DNA of 64,000 nucleotides. It comes from VXNE01 sp963668365. Its GTDB lineage: Bacteria > Pseudomonadota > Gammaproteobacteria > Pseudomonadales > Azotimanducaceae. Below the pieces are notes generated by a model. That model had not been told where the DNA came from. It saw nothing but the letters and a program-made list of their open reading frames with translations, and searched no databases. The position numbers and the translations under genes are program-made. Each line of letters starts with the position of its first letter. Positions within the stretch are counted from its first letter, which is position 1. Below, piece after piece: positions 17,433 to 25,956 of the stretch. The DNA lies in the NCBI GenBank assembly GCA_963668365.1, contig OY764266.1:2418001-2482000 (forward strand), written 5' to 3'.

Positions 17433-18719
17433 ATGAAACGTACCGCGACGCGCGCCATTGCCATGTTCCTTGCAACATCCGCTGGCGCCGGCGAGATACC
17501 CGTTGCACAGCCCGAGAGCGTTGGCATGTCCGGCGAGGGACTGGAGCGACTCACGGCAGCGACCCAGGAATTCGTCGATGAAGGTAAGTTGGCCGGCGTG
17601 CTGACGATGGTCGCGCGCGACGGCAGGATCGTGCACGTGTCCACCGTCGGACAGCGTGGCGTGAACGATGATCGGCCACTCACGGAGGACGCGTTGTTCC
17701 GTATCTATTCCATGTCCAAGCCGATCACGGCGGTCGCCGCAATGATGCTGCACGAGGAAGATGCCTTCGAATTGGACGACCCCGTCGCGAAGTTCCTGCC
17801 CGAACTCAAAGCGCTCGAACTGCTCGGCGAGGATGGGGAGCGCGTCCCTGTCGGAAATACCATGACCATGCGGCATCTCCTGACGCATACGGCGGGATTC
17901 TCCTACGGCTCCGATTCGAGCGATCCGGTGGACGGGCTCTACAATGAGGTCAAACCTTTCCGTGCCGCCGACCTGGATGGCTTCATCGAGCGCCTGGCGA
18001 CGCTGCCGCTCAAATACGAGCCCGGCGCAAGGTGGCATTACAGCGTGGCGTCGGACGTGGTCGGCGCTGCGGTGGCGCGCATCAGCGACCAGACGTTCGA
18101 TGTCTTCCTGCGCGAGCGCCTGTTTCGCCCGCTCGACATGCGCGACACGTTCTTCAACGTCCCCGAGGACAAGATGTCCCGGCTGCTGCCCAACCATGTC
18201 TGGGACGAGGAAGAAGGCAAACTTGCTGCGTTCGACCTCGATTGGATGGGGAAGGGCAGGCCGGGAACGATGTACTCAGGGGGCAGCGGGCTCATTTCGA
18301 CTGCCCGCGACTACATGCGGTTCGCCGAGATGCTCCGCAATGGAGGCGAACTGGACGGGGTCCGCATCCTGCGTCCGGAGACCGTCGACCTGATGATTGA
18401 GAACCACCTGCCTGCCGCGCTCTCCGGCGGGGGACGCGGCGAACGGCCGCTCGACGAGGACGACAAGGGCAAGGACAGCTTCCGCGGCTTCGGTTTCGGC
18501 CTTGGCTTCGGCCTGGTCACCGAACTCCGGGATGACGCCGTGGGTTCCGTCGGCGAATATTCCTGGGGCGGCGCCGCCGGCACCGTGTTCTGGATCGACC
18601 CCGTGGAGGAGATCATCGTCGTCGGAATGATCCAGCTCATGCGATCGCCCTGGCCGCTGCGGGAGAGGCTCAGGGCGTTGACCTACGATGCGATCACGGA
18701 GCGGGCGGCTTCCGGGTAG
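17433..18719 (+). CDS. Serine hydrolase of the beta-lactamase/EstB family, exported
   Basis: GAAGGAG sits seven bases before ATG 17433, giving 428 residues with a short signal-like N-terminus (MKRTATRAIAMFLATSAGAG). The class C beta-lactamase fold motifs are present: SMSK (S-x-x-K nucleophile motif, about residue 95), WHYSVASDV (the Y-x-N-like motif, here Y-S-V as in EstB esterases), and HTAGFSYG. Members hydrolyse esters, amides or D-peptides. No typical KTG triad could be pinned, though the C-terminal GGAAGTVFWIDP block may take its place. It lies 101 bp after the acyl-CoA synthetase, ends convergent with the LLM oxidoreductase, and is a candidate ester or lactone hydrolase for the local catabolic set (inference). 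Confidence 0.85.
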   Translation: MKRTATRAIAMFLATSAGAGEIPVAQPESVGMSGEGLERLTAATQEFVDEGKLAGVLTMVARDGRIVHVSTVGQRGVNDDRPLTEDALFRIYSMSKPITAVAAMMLHEEDAFELDDPVAKFLPELKALELLGEDGERVPVGNTMTMRHLLTHTAGFSYGSDSSDPVDGLYNEVKPFRAADLDGFIERLATLPLKYEPGARWHYSVASDVVGAAVARISDQTFDVFLRERLFRPLDMRDTFFNVPEDKMSRLLPNHVWDEEEGKLAAFDLDWMGKGRPGTMYSGGSGLISTARDYMRFAEMLRNGGELDGVRILRPETVDLMIENHLPAALSGGGRGERPLDEDDKGKDSFRGFGFGLGFGLVTELRDDAVGSVGEYSWGGAAGTVFWIDPVEEIIVVGMIQLMRSPWPLRERLRALTYDAITERAASG

Positions 18720-18729
18720 CGACCGTCCA

Positions 18730-19854
18730 TTACCCCCAGTTCGGCATGACCTTGCGCGCGAACAGGTCGAGGGAGTCGTGGATCTGTTCCGGAGCGTGAA
18801 TGCCCGCCGGAATCAGGAGGAAGGCCTCGTCGATGGGCACCGCCCTTGAGATGCGCTCGATGCGCTTGTTGAGGGTGTCGGGAGAGCCGACCAGGAGTTC
18901 GGGAACGCCCTGTCCGAAGGGCGTGGCCCAGGTGTCCCAGAACCACTGCATGTCTTCGAACAGCGCCTGGGCTTTGGCGTCGGTTTCGGCACAGACCATG
19001 ATCCCTCCCCAGCAGGCTTCCTTGCCTGGCCGGACGTCGTGGCCGTAAGCCTCGGCCTCTTCGCGCCACTCGCGCCAGAGTAGCTGCAGGAACTCCGTAT
19101 TCCCCGAAAGGACGATGGGGCGGCCCTTGTGCCTCGCCCAGAACTTCGCCGTGCGCAGGCTCGCCGAGAAGCCGCCGTACAGCGGTATTTCCGCCTGCAG
19201 GGGTCGCGGCGCGATGCCGATCTCTTCGACGCGCATGTCGGCATCCACGCCCTGGCCGAATCGCGTATAGACGGGATGGGGGTGCGGGTTGACGAAATCC
19301 GTCGGCGGAAAGGTCCAGAACTCTCCCCGGTGCGCGAACGTCTCGCTGGCGAGCGCCTTGGTCACCACCTCGACGAACTCGGTGAAATAGCGCCGGTTGA
19401 GGTCGTCGTCCGGCGTGTCCTTCGTCCACGGCCCGACCGCCTTGAGTTCCGGACGGACCTTGAAATTCTCCACCCAGCGCGCCTGGTAGCCGCGCACGAG
19501 TCCTATCCCCAGTCGACCGCCGAGCATGTGGTCCATGGTGGCGATCTTCTCGGCCGTGGCGAGAGGATTGTTCGCGGTGGACACGAAGCCGCAGGTGACG
19601 ATCCGCATGGTCTCGGTGTGCTGTCCGAGCCACATCGCCATCAGCGCGGGATCGTTGGCGATCTCGAAGCCCTCGATCTGCAGGTGGTGCTCGGGGTGGC
19701 CGAAGCCAAAATATCCCCGGGCTTCCGCGAACCGCGCGTAGTCGGCGAGTTCCTCGAGCATGCGGCCATAGAGCGCCGGGTTTTTGCCCGCCATGCCAGC
19801 TTCGAGTTCATGGCGGCGTCCCACAGTGCAGTAGACGAATAGACCGAATTGCAT
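18730..19854 (-). CDS. LLM-class flavin-dependent oxidoreductase (374 aa)
   Basis: The protein begins MQFGLFVYCTVGRRH and follows the luciferase-like monooxygenase pattern: FGFGHPEHHLQIEG (strand/helix 1-2), LMAMWLGQHTETMRIVTCGF, ATMDHMLGGRLGIGLVRGYQ (flavin-binding region) and DTLNKRIERISR near the end. These TIM-barrel enzymes use reduced FMN (or F420 in some clades) to oxygenate or reduce organic substrates. The second family member at 21606-22520 is from a different subgroup. It is convergent with the serine hydrolase, with only 10 bp between stops. No ribosome site is obvious at ATG 19854. Confidence 0.85.
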   Translation of the reverse strand: MQFGLFVYCTVGRRHELEAGMAGKNPALYGRMLEELADYARFAEARGYFGFGHPEHHLQIEGFEIANDPALMAMWLGQHTETMRIVTCGFVSTANNPLATAEKIATMDHMLGGRLGIGLVRGYQARWVENFKVRPELKAVGPWTKDTPDDDLNRRYFTEFVEVVTKALASETFAHRGEFWTFPPTDFVNPHPHPVYTRFGQGVDADMRVEEIGIAPRPLQAEIPLYGGFSASLRTAKFWARHKGRPIVLSGNTEFLQLLWREWREEAEAYGHDVRPGKEACWGGIMVCAETDAKAQALFEDMQWFWDTWATPFGQGVPELLVGSPDTLNKRIERISRAVPIDEAFLLIPAGIHAPEQIHDSLDLFARKVMPNWG

Positions 19855-20050
19855 TCATTAGCCCGGGCGAGGTTGCGGGCAGACTACCAGACTGTCGGAC
19901 TTGCCGCGTCAGCGGCAAGACACAGCGGCAAGATCTAAAGGATGGCGAGGGTGGGATGGGCGAAACAGTCGGGCTTGGGCGGGCGTGAAGCACGGCGCGT
20001 CGTCGCCGGTCGCGTTCATTCTGGAGCGCAACCACATTGTGGATCGAGCG

Positions 20051-20080
20051 TCTTGACATGTCTTGACACGCCCATATAGT
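20051..20080 (+). promoter_or_regulatory. Promoter of the toxin-antitoxin operon with overlapping direct repeat
   Basis: TTGACA (20053-20058), a 16-bp spacer and TATAGT (20075-20080) make a near-consensus sigma70 promoter. The expected start point falls at or just before the ATG at 20089, so the message would be almost leaderless. TCTTGACA occurs twice, ten bases apart (20051-20058 and 20061-20068). The repeat overlaps the -35 box and is a natural operator for the ribbon-helix-helix antitoxin encoded downstream. Confidence 0.7.
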
Positions 20081-20088
20081 CTCGGGCG

Positions 20089-20301
20089 ATGGCTGCGATC
20101 AAGATCAGTTCGAAAGTCGAGCAGGCCGAGTGGCAGGCGCTGCAGGAACTGGCTCGAGAGTCGCATCAGACCATCTCCGGATTGTTGACCGAAGCGATTG
20201 GCGACTATGTGCGCAGGCGACGCCTGCGCCCGCTTGTGCTGGACCATCTGGAAGCATCGATGGCCGAGAACGAGGAACTGGGTCGGCGCCTTGCAGAGTG
20301 A
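20089..20301 (+). CDS. Ribbon-helix-helix antitoxin of a Doc toxin
   Basis: This 70-residue protein has a CopG/MetJ-type ribbon-helix-helix: a strand with KISSKVEQAEWQALQELARE followed by the turn SHQTISGLLTEAIGDYVRRR. The fold binds DNA as a dimer. The acidic C-terminal tail (LEASMAENEELGRRLAE) is where the toxin-neutralising segment is expected. The classical partner of Doc is a Phd-fold protein, so the RHH antitoxin is a swapped one. The gene overlaps the toxin gene by 11 bases. It probably represses its own promoter at 20051-20080. Confidence 0.8.
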   Translation: MAAIKISSKVEQAEWQALQELARESHQTISGLLTEAIGDYVRRRRLRPLVLDHLEASMAENEELGRRLAE

Positions 20302-20677
20302 AGCCGTCCAGTTCCTTTCGGCGGACGAAGCCATCGCCATTCACGATCGACTCATCGAGCGATTCGGGGGACTATCGGGGATTCGCGACAAGGGACTTCT
20401 CGAAAGCGCCCTGTACCGGCCGCAGACGGGGTACTACGAGGATCTGGCGGAAATGGCTGCGGCTCTGTTCCAATCCTCGCTGCTGAACCACGCGTTCGTG
20501 GATGGAAACAAGCGGACGGCCTTCTTCGTGACGGATATATTCCTGCGGCTCAACGGCTGGAAGCTCTCGGTCAATGCAGCGTCGGCCCACACTTTCATCG
20601 TGGGCATGCTGGAAGCTGGCGACTCCTCCTTCGGCGAAATACTGTCCTGGATAAGGGAATCGCTGGTCAGAAGCTGA
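20291..20677 (+). CDS. doc: Death-on-curing (Doc) family toxin, Fic fold
   Basis: The Fic/Doc active motif is HAFVDGNKRTA (about residue 62). Here the final part is NKR as in Doc rather than GxGR of Fic, which in P1 Doc supports phosphorylation of EF-Tu, stopping translation. LSADEAIAIHDRLIERFGG and IRDKGLLESALYRPQ are the usual N-terminal blocks. TTG 20291 is chosen as start because it gives 128 residues, the normal Doc length, and an 11-bp overlap with the antitoxin. A longer frame from ATG 20198 lies wholly within the antitoxin gene and encodes nonsense. GAGGA sits 14 bp upstream, a weak ribosome site. Confidence 0.85.
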   Translation: MQSEAVQFLSADEAIAIHDRLIERFGGLSGIRDKGLLESALYRPQTGYYEDLAEMAAALFQSSLLNHAFVDGNKRTAFFVTDIFLRLNGWKLSVNAASAHTFIVGMLEAGDSSFGEILSWIRESLVRS

Positions 20678-20747
20678 TAGGCGACAGGTTGGCGCCGCCC
20701 TCCCTCGCGTACCCCCCATCGCCGCCACGCGTGTACACTCTTGACGC

Positions 20748-21596
20748 ATGGACGCCAGATGCTTGGACTACCGGCTGACGGACGAGGAGCGCAGATCCTT
20801 TGACGAGCAGGGGTACTTCATCGCAAGGGACGTGCTTCCGGCGGCGACCCTGGCACGGGTCATCGATGCGGCCGACAGGCTCTACGTCGAGTACCGGCCC
20901 AAGTACGGGCTGACGCCCCACGAACGGCTCAACCACCTGGACTGCATCGGGTTCGACAAAGCGTTCCTGGAACTCATCGACTGGCCTCGCACATTCGCGA
21001 AGGTCATCGACATTCTCGGCTGGCACATCCAGCTCTACCACAGCCACCTCATCATCACGCCGCCGCTGCCGGAGAACCATCCGCCGCCGACCGGCCGCCT
21101 GGGATGGCACCAGGACAGCGGCCGGTTGAATATCGACTTCGAGACCGACCCGCGTCCGCGCGTGTCGCTCAAGGTGGCGTTTGTGCTTACCGATGTCGAG
21201 ACGCCGAACCGCGGTAGCACCCATGTGATTCCCGGCAGCCACCGGTTCAACCGGATGCAGTTCCCGCCCGACAGTGCGGAGCATCCGGACGCGACGCCGG
21301 TGTGCGCGCGCGCCGGCGATGCGGTGTTTTTCGATCGGCGACTATGGCACGCATCGGGCCGGAACGTATCGAGGTTCACCCGCAAGATCCTGTTCTTCGG
21401 CTACAGCTATCGTTGGCTGCGTCCGCGCGACGATATGACGGTGGACCACTACCTCGAAAAAGCGGATCCGATTCGGCGCCAGTTGCTAGGCGCGAGCCCC
21501 ACGGGAGGCATGGGGTATACGTCGCCGACGGACGAGGACGTGCCGCTCAAAGGCTGGCTCGAAACGCACCTGGGGGAGGGCGCGGTTATTTCTTGA
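20748..21596 (+). CDS. Phytanoyl-CoA dioxygenase (PhyH) family protein
   Basis: The 282-residue Fe(II)/2-oxoglutarate-dependent dioxygenase has the facial-triad HxD in GWHQDSGRLN (about residues 120-130) and the distal His in FFDRRLWHASGRNVS, followed by the 2-oxoglutarate-binding Arg in VSRFTRKILF. It opens with DEQGYFIARDVL, the usual PhyH N-terminus. The family hydroxylates CoA thioesters, natural products and small organic acids. Substrate unknown. It stands alone on the + strand after the toxin gene and is convergent with the second LLM enzyme (9-bp gap). Confidence 0.85.
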   Translation: MDARCLDYRLTDEERRSFDEQGYFIARDVLPAATLARVIDAADRLYVEYRPKYGLTPHERLNHLDCIGFDKAFLELIDWPRTFAKVIDILGWHIQLYHSHLIITPPLPENHPPPTGRLGWHQDSGRLNIDFETDPRPRVSLKVAFVLTDVETPNRGSTHVIPGSHRFNRMQFPPDSAEHPDATPVCARAGDAVFFDRRLWHASGRNVSRFTRKILFFGYSYRWLRPRDDMTVDHYLEKADPIRRQLLGASPTGGMGYTSPTDEDVPLKGWLETHLGEGAVIS

Positions 21597-21605
21597 AGCT
21601 TGGCA

Positions 21606-22520
21606 TTAGCGGGTTGCCGCGCGGATCGCCTCGTGGAGGGTTCCAAGAACATCGAGGATCGCGTCAACGCTGCGCGCTCCTGACTGGAAGATCGCCGTCG
21701 CGTTCAGCGCTCCCCATTCGAATCCCATTTCTTTCGCGTCGACGGCACGCGCGACGACCCGATCCGTGTCGGAATAGAAACGCTTGCCATCCTGGTCTCT
21801 GGGCGGCGGCGCGAGCATCTGCTGATAGCCGATCGATTTCGGATCTCGACCTGCGGCCTCCGCGTAGGCGGCGATCTTGTTCTTGCACTTTGCCGCCACC
21901 GCCGGATCTTCGATGGCCATGGCAAGCCATCCGTCGCCGAGTTCCCCGACCCGGCGCAGGGCAGCCTCCGAGACACCCCCGATCCAAATGGGCAAGTCCG
22001 CCCCCTGGGGTGGCTTTGGCTCCATGGCCATGGCGGTGGACGTGTAGTAGTCGCCCGCGATGTCCACCTGCTCATCGCGCCAGTACGCGCGCATTACCCG
22101 GATCGCCTCGTCCATGCGCTTGCCGCGGTTGTGGAACGGTTCTTCCAGCGCGTCGTATTCGGATTCCTGCCAGCCGACGCCGACGCCGAGACGCACGCGT
22201 CCGCCGGAAAGCGTATCGAGTGTGGCGACCTGTTTCGCCACCAGTACCGGCTGACGCTGCGGGAGGACCAGCACTTCGGTGCCGAGGCCGATGCGCGACG
22301 TGGCCGAAGCGACGAAGCTCAAGGTCATGAGCGCTTCCATGACGGGCATCTTCGGCGGATAGATCGGCGCGGCGCGCTCGGGGGTTGGGAATCCCATGAT
22401 GACGTGATCGAAGGTGTCGAGTTGATCGAACCCGATGTCTTCAATGCCGCGCGCCAGCCTGACGATGCCCTCGCCGCCTTCGCGGTAGGTGACGCTCGGA
22501 AACTCGACCGCGAGCTTCAT
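21606..22520 (-). CDS. LLM-class (F420-type) oxidoreductase
   Basis: ATG 22520 is preceded by AGAGAGGAC and gives a 304-residue protein starting MKLAVEFPSV; the open frame extends 16 codons further without support. Luciferase-like hallmarks are SRIGLGTEVLVLPQRQPV, KQVATLDTLSGGRVRLGVGV (strongly typical of F420-dependent LLM enzymes), GWQESEYDAL and LPIWIGGVSEAALRR. It is probably an F420- or FMN-dependent reductase/monooxygenase. Whether the organism makes F420 cannot be told from this window. Confidence 0.85.
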   Translation of the reverse strand: MKLAVEFPSVTYREGGEGIVRLARGIEDIGFDQLDTFDHVIMGFPTPERAAPIYPPKMPVMEALMTLSFVASATSRIGLGTEVLVLPQRQPVLVAKQVATLDTLSGGRVRLGVGVGWQESEYDALEEPFHNRGKRMDEAIRVMRAYWRDEQVDIAGDYYTSTAMAMEPKPPQGADLPIWIGGVSEAALRRVGELGDGWLAMAIEDPAVAAKCKNKIAAYAEAAGRDPKSIGYQQMLAPPPRDQDGKRFYSDTDRVVARAVDAKEMGFEWGALNATAIFQSGARSVDAILDVLGTLHEAIRAATR

Positions 22521-22864
22521 GTCCTCTCTCCGATATTCCGTGGTGTCTGATAACCGATGATAAAACAACTGGTTATCGTGTCTTTATGATGTGCACGACG
22601 GTGCAGCAGGGCATGTGCGGAACATGCACTGAACTAGCGCAGGACCAGCGATTGTCATGAAGAAACGCCGCGCCATACAAATGCGGCGCGGGGAAAGGGC
22701 GTTATCGATTTGGCGGGAACGTCCGCAGGCCTTGGCCACGTCGGGCGTTCCCGCCCCGATTTAGGAGTTGATGCACCCCTCAACCGTAGATATCACAGAT
22801 CACCTCCTTTATTCAGTCCAACATGGCGCCCATTATGCGATTGCCGTGCGTCAAAGCAAGGGCT
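22521..22864. other. Gene-free stretch with two hairpins
   Basis: About 340 bp without a convincing gene lie between the LLM gene start and the end of a small minus-strand gene. CGCCGC/GCGGCG (22666-22688, 11-nt loop) and the perfect 10-bp pair GGCGGGAACG/CGTTCCCGCC (22712-22755, 24-nt loop) are present. The second may end transcription of the S41 operon, though no T-run follows. The 5' part also carries the LLM promoter, which I cannot locate. GGTTATC/GATAACC near 22553-22574 is another small palindrome. Confidence 0.4.
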
Positions 22865-23266
22865 TTATCGATTTTGGTTCGACGAGGCGTCCCTGTCAGG
22901 GGCGGGCGAAGCGGCTCGGCAGCGCGCGTTTTCGAGTGGATACGCCACATCCGTGCGGCGGTGAACGAGGACGCATCGGTCTTTCTCCAGCACGAGTTGG
23001 AATACCTCCGGCGCGTCAAGGATCCGACCGCTGGCGATCCGACCCTCGATCGTGCGCGGGGTATGCCGCTCGATGATCAGTAGACTCGATGTCGTCAGGG
23101 CATCGTCCGCGATAAGCACTTCCTTGCCCAGTGCGTTCGTGACCGCTTGCTGAATGTCGGTGCGGCTTGCCGGCGAAGAGTCCATGACTACGGCGGGAGC
23201 ACTGTCGGGTGCCGCCGCCAGGGCGCTCGCCAGCGCGAGCCATGCGACGTGGGCCCATTTCACCAT
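22865..23266 (-). CDS. Small exported protein of unknown function, coupled to S41 protease
   Basis: The 133-residue product begins with a clear signal peptide (MVKWAHVAWLALASALAAA). The rest (TDIQQAVTNALGKEVLIADD, TTSSLLIIERH, RILDAPEVFQLVLEKDRCVL) has an alpha/beta pattern I do not recognise. Two cysteines could form a disulfide. Its ATG overlaps the end of the protease gene by seven bases (ATGGTGA), so the two are translated together and the product may be a chaperone, inhibitor or partner of the protease (inference). Confidence 0.6.
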   Translation of the reverse strand: MVKWAHVAWLALASALAAAPDSAPAVVMDSSPASRTDIQQAVTNALGKEVLIADDALTTSSLLIIERHTPRTIEGRIASGRILDAPEVFQLVLEKDRCVLVHRRTDVAYPLENARCRAASPAPDRDASSNQNR

Positions 23267-25845
23267 CGGTTCTGCAGCCAGATGGACTTTGGCACGATTG
23301 CGTCCACCACGGGCGAAAGTTGCGAACCTCCCGTGGGCCTGGCCGATCGGAGCGCGGCGGGCGAAGGACAGGACTCATCGATGCGGTATTGAAGCGCCGC
23401 CTTCAGCCGCGCTTCGTCGACGTCTCCCAACGCGTGCCCGAAATCGTCGCCGACGACGCAGCCCGGCACGGAAACGCCTTCGGGGCGCGCCGTGTTCTGC
23501 GGCGAGAACCCGTCCGGATAATCGCCGAATCCCTTGGCATTGACGCCCTGGAACTGGATAGAGAAATACGTCGTGCCGCAATTGTCCGCCGGGTAGAAAC
23601 CGTAGGGTTTGCCGCAGGTCGTCGTACCGATCTGGATGACTTCCAGGTCGATGCCCCGCAGCCCGTTCATGATCGACTCGCTGGCGGAGCAGGTCCCGCC
23701 GCTGGTGAGTACGAATACCCGCGATAGATCCAGGCTCGGCAGGGCTCTGCCGGAAGGGACGGAAAGCCCGACCGTCGAGTTGTAGAAGGGAACCGGTGCA
23801 AGAACCCTGCCGGTGACCGGGTTGAATGTCCGGTGTTTGTCGTTGAAGCGCAGCTCGTCGAAAGTCCGTCCCGCCGATGACGGTCCCGCGATCATATAGG
23901 CCACCTGACTCGCGATCGCCAGGTAGCCGCCGCCGTTGTAGCGCAGATCGAGCACCAGGTCGTCGATGCCGGCCCGTTCGAACTCGGTCATTGCATCGAC
24001 CAGTTCCCGCTCCGCGGTCGCGATGTGATCGTTGAAGACCATGTAGCCGACTGGACCGGAGTCTGTCTCCATGACCCGGTCATTCTGCACCGGATCGGAC
24101 GTGATGATGGCGGATGTGAGCGAGACCGTGCGTGGTTCACTGGCGCCGAGATCCTGAATCCGGAATTCGTGTGTCTCCCCGGCGTCGTCGGGAAAGAACG
24201 CCGCGTTCAAGACGGCTGCGCTGCCGTAGGCTACGCTGGCACCGTCCGCGGCCAGCAATCGCGCGCCGCGACTCAGGTTTGCACGGGAGGCCGGCGAGTT
24301 CGGCTCGACATACGCTATCCGATAGTCTCGAGGCGGTCGCCGGGCCAGTGCTGCCAACGCCATTCCGTAGCCGGCCGAAACACCGGACTGGGAAAGTTGC
24401 TCCCACACTTCGGTGGGATAGGTGAAGTGAAACCGATCCCGGTCGGCGCCCGACGGGGTTGTGGCAAAAGTCTTCATGAGATCGAAGTAACGCGGCGTTG
24501 GATGCATGACCGGATCCACGTCGACGATCTCGTCGTACCAGAGATAGAGGTTGTTGCTCCAGGAGCGCAGCCAGTTGTTCTCGTCGACGAAGGTTCCCAG
24601 CCTGTCGCCCGGCTCGCCCGGGCGTGGATTTGCGCACAGCCCGGCATAGTCACGCGCGGGAGGAAAGACGTCCGGCTCCACCGTTCTCGTCCCGTCCAGC
24701 GGAAACGGATCACTTCCGTCGGCGACGGTGTCGCCATCGCTGTCCGAGTTCTGCGGGTCGAGCCCGTCCTCGATTTCGGTCAGGTTCGAAAGGCCATCGC
24801 CGTCGCTATCCACCTGCTCCAGTTCAACCGTGTCGGTCACGCCCTCGTAGGTGACCACGAGGTCGTGCATCCGGTCGACCATCGCATCGCCCGCCGCCGC
24901 GTCGGCGAGGCCGAGCAGTTGGCGTACGTGCTCCCGCCGCCCGCTGTCTGCCAGCAGCGACTCGAGTTCACCCGTCGCGACCCTGAGCAGGTCGGCGACA
25001 TCGACAGCCTGATCGTCAGCCACCGTATCGTTCTCGGGCAAGGCTCCCGACTCGGCGAAGGCCGCGGCCAGCAGTTGGACCGCGTCGTCATCCGCGTCTG
25101 GGCCGATGAGTCCGAGCAGGCTCGCGTTCAGTATCGCGACCAGGAATTCGACGTCCGTGTGATCGGCTGCGATGCGGTCGGCCGCGTCGGTGAGGTCGAC
25201 GATGGCGATCGCGGCGGGATCTTCTCCGAGATCGAGATCGCGCTGCGTGATCTGCGACAGGATCTGCTCGAGCGCCTCGGCCATTTCCCGTTTCGCTTCA
25301 TTGATGTTCGCGGCGGTCAGCCCGCCGAGCACGATCGCTCTCTCCACCGCCGCCGTGGTGAACGGCGTGACGTTGACGGGGTCGGGCGTGTCGGATGAGG
25401 TGGACGGGACGGCGGCGGATAGCGTCGACGACAACGGCAGTGTCTCCCCAAACTCGGCCCTGACGCCGTCCGCGTCCACGCAGCCATCCAGGAGGTCGCA
25501 GAGATACCGGCTCGTTCCCTCGTCATTCGGTCCGACATTGATGCGCAGCGGGCCGGTGTGTTCCGTTTCGACCTCGCGCTGGGCAAACCGGCCGTCGTCC
25601 CCGGTTGCCGCGACGGCGAGTTCGGTCTCCTCGCCGCCCGTCGCGACTGCCAGGAAACGCACCTCGCCCGCGGAGATCGGTCCGAGCGCCGCGCGTCCGG
25701 CCGGAACATCGATGGTTGTCGGCGCGGGAGGCGGCGGCGGGGGCGGCGCGGGCGGTGGCGCGGGGCTCGAGCCCCCGCCTCCACAGGCGCCGGCCAGCAG
25801 TGCCAGCATCGGTGCCAGGACCGTCGTAGCGGTGCCGTTGCGCAT
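23260..25845 (-). CDS. S41-family serine protease lipoprotein with calcium-binding repeats
   Basis: ATG 25845 gives 861 residues with a lipobox (LLAGAC, Cys21), then a Pro-rich linker (residues about 27-42) of the kind that spans the cell wall or periplasm. An alpha-helical region follows. At about 343-385 there are thrombospondin type-3-like Ca2+ repeats (DSDGDGLSNLTEIEDG, NSDSDGDTVADGSDP). The C-terminal half is a tail-specific protease fold: a PDZ-like section (YGMALAALARRPP, VEPNSPASRANL), LDLRYNGGGYLAI, and the catalytic Ser in TSGGTCSASES at about 717, with Lys in TTTCGKPYG about 25 residues on. It is a surface S41 peptidase of the large 'TSP3-S41' type. An alternative GTG start at 25932 would bury the signal and is rejected. 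Confidence 0.85.
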   Translation of the reverse strand: MRNGTATTVLAPMLALLAGACGGGGSSPAPPPAPPPPPPPAPTTIDVPAGRAALGPISAGEVRFLAVATGGEETELAVAATGDDGRFAQREVETEHTGPLRINVGPNDEGTSRYLCDLLDGCVDADGVRAEFGETLPLSSTLSAAVPSTSSDTPDPVNVTPFTTAAVERAIVLGGLTAANINEAKREMAEALEQILSQITQRDLDLGEDPAAIAIVDLTDAADRIAADHTDVEFLVAILNASLLGLIGPDADDDAVQLLAAAFAESGALPENDTVADDQAVDVADLLRVATGELESLLADSGRREHVRQLLGLADAAAGDAMVDRMHDLVVTYEGVTDTVELEQVDSDGDGLSNLTEIEDGLDPQNSDSDGDTVADGSDPFPLDGTRTVEPDVFPPARDYAGLCANPRPGEPGDRLGTFVDENNWLRSWSNNLYLWYDEIVDVDPVMHPTPRYFDLMKTFATTPSGADRDRFHFTYPTEVWEQLSQSGVSAGYGMALAALARRPPRDYRIAYVEPNSPASRANLSRGARLLAADGASVAYGSAAVLNAAFFPDDAGETHEFRIQDLGASEPRTVSLTSAIITSDPVQNDRVMETDSGPVGYMVFNDHIATAERELVDAMTEFERAGIDDLVLDLRYNGGGYLAIASQVAYMIAGPSSAGRTFDELRFNDKHRTFNPVTGRVLAPVPFYNSTVGLSVPSGRALPSLDLSRVFVLTSGGTCSASESIMNGLRGIDLEVIQIGTTTCGKPYGFYPADNCGTTYFSIQFQGVNAKGFGDYPDGFSPQNTARPEGVSVPGCVVGDDFGHALGDVDEARLKAALQYRIDESCPSPAALRSARPTGGSQLSPVVDAIVPKSIWLQNRW

Positions 25846-25956
25846 GCCGGCGATCCACGGCACGAGGACTCTTTGCTGTTGCGACGCGCGATGACGATGT
25901 CCTCCGGGTAAGGTCAATGGCAAGTGTCTCACCAGTGAGGCGCGTCGTGCGACCGG

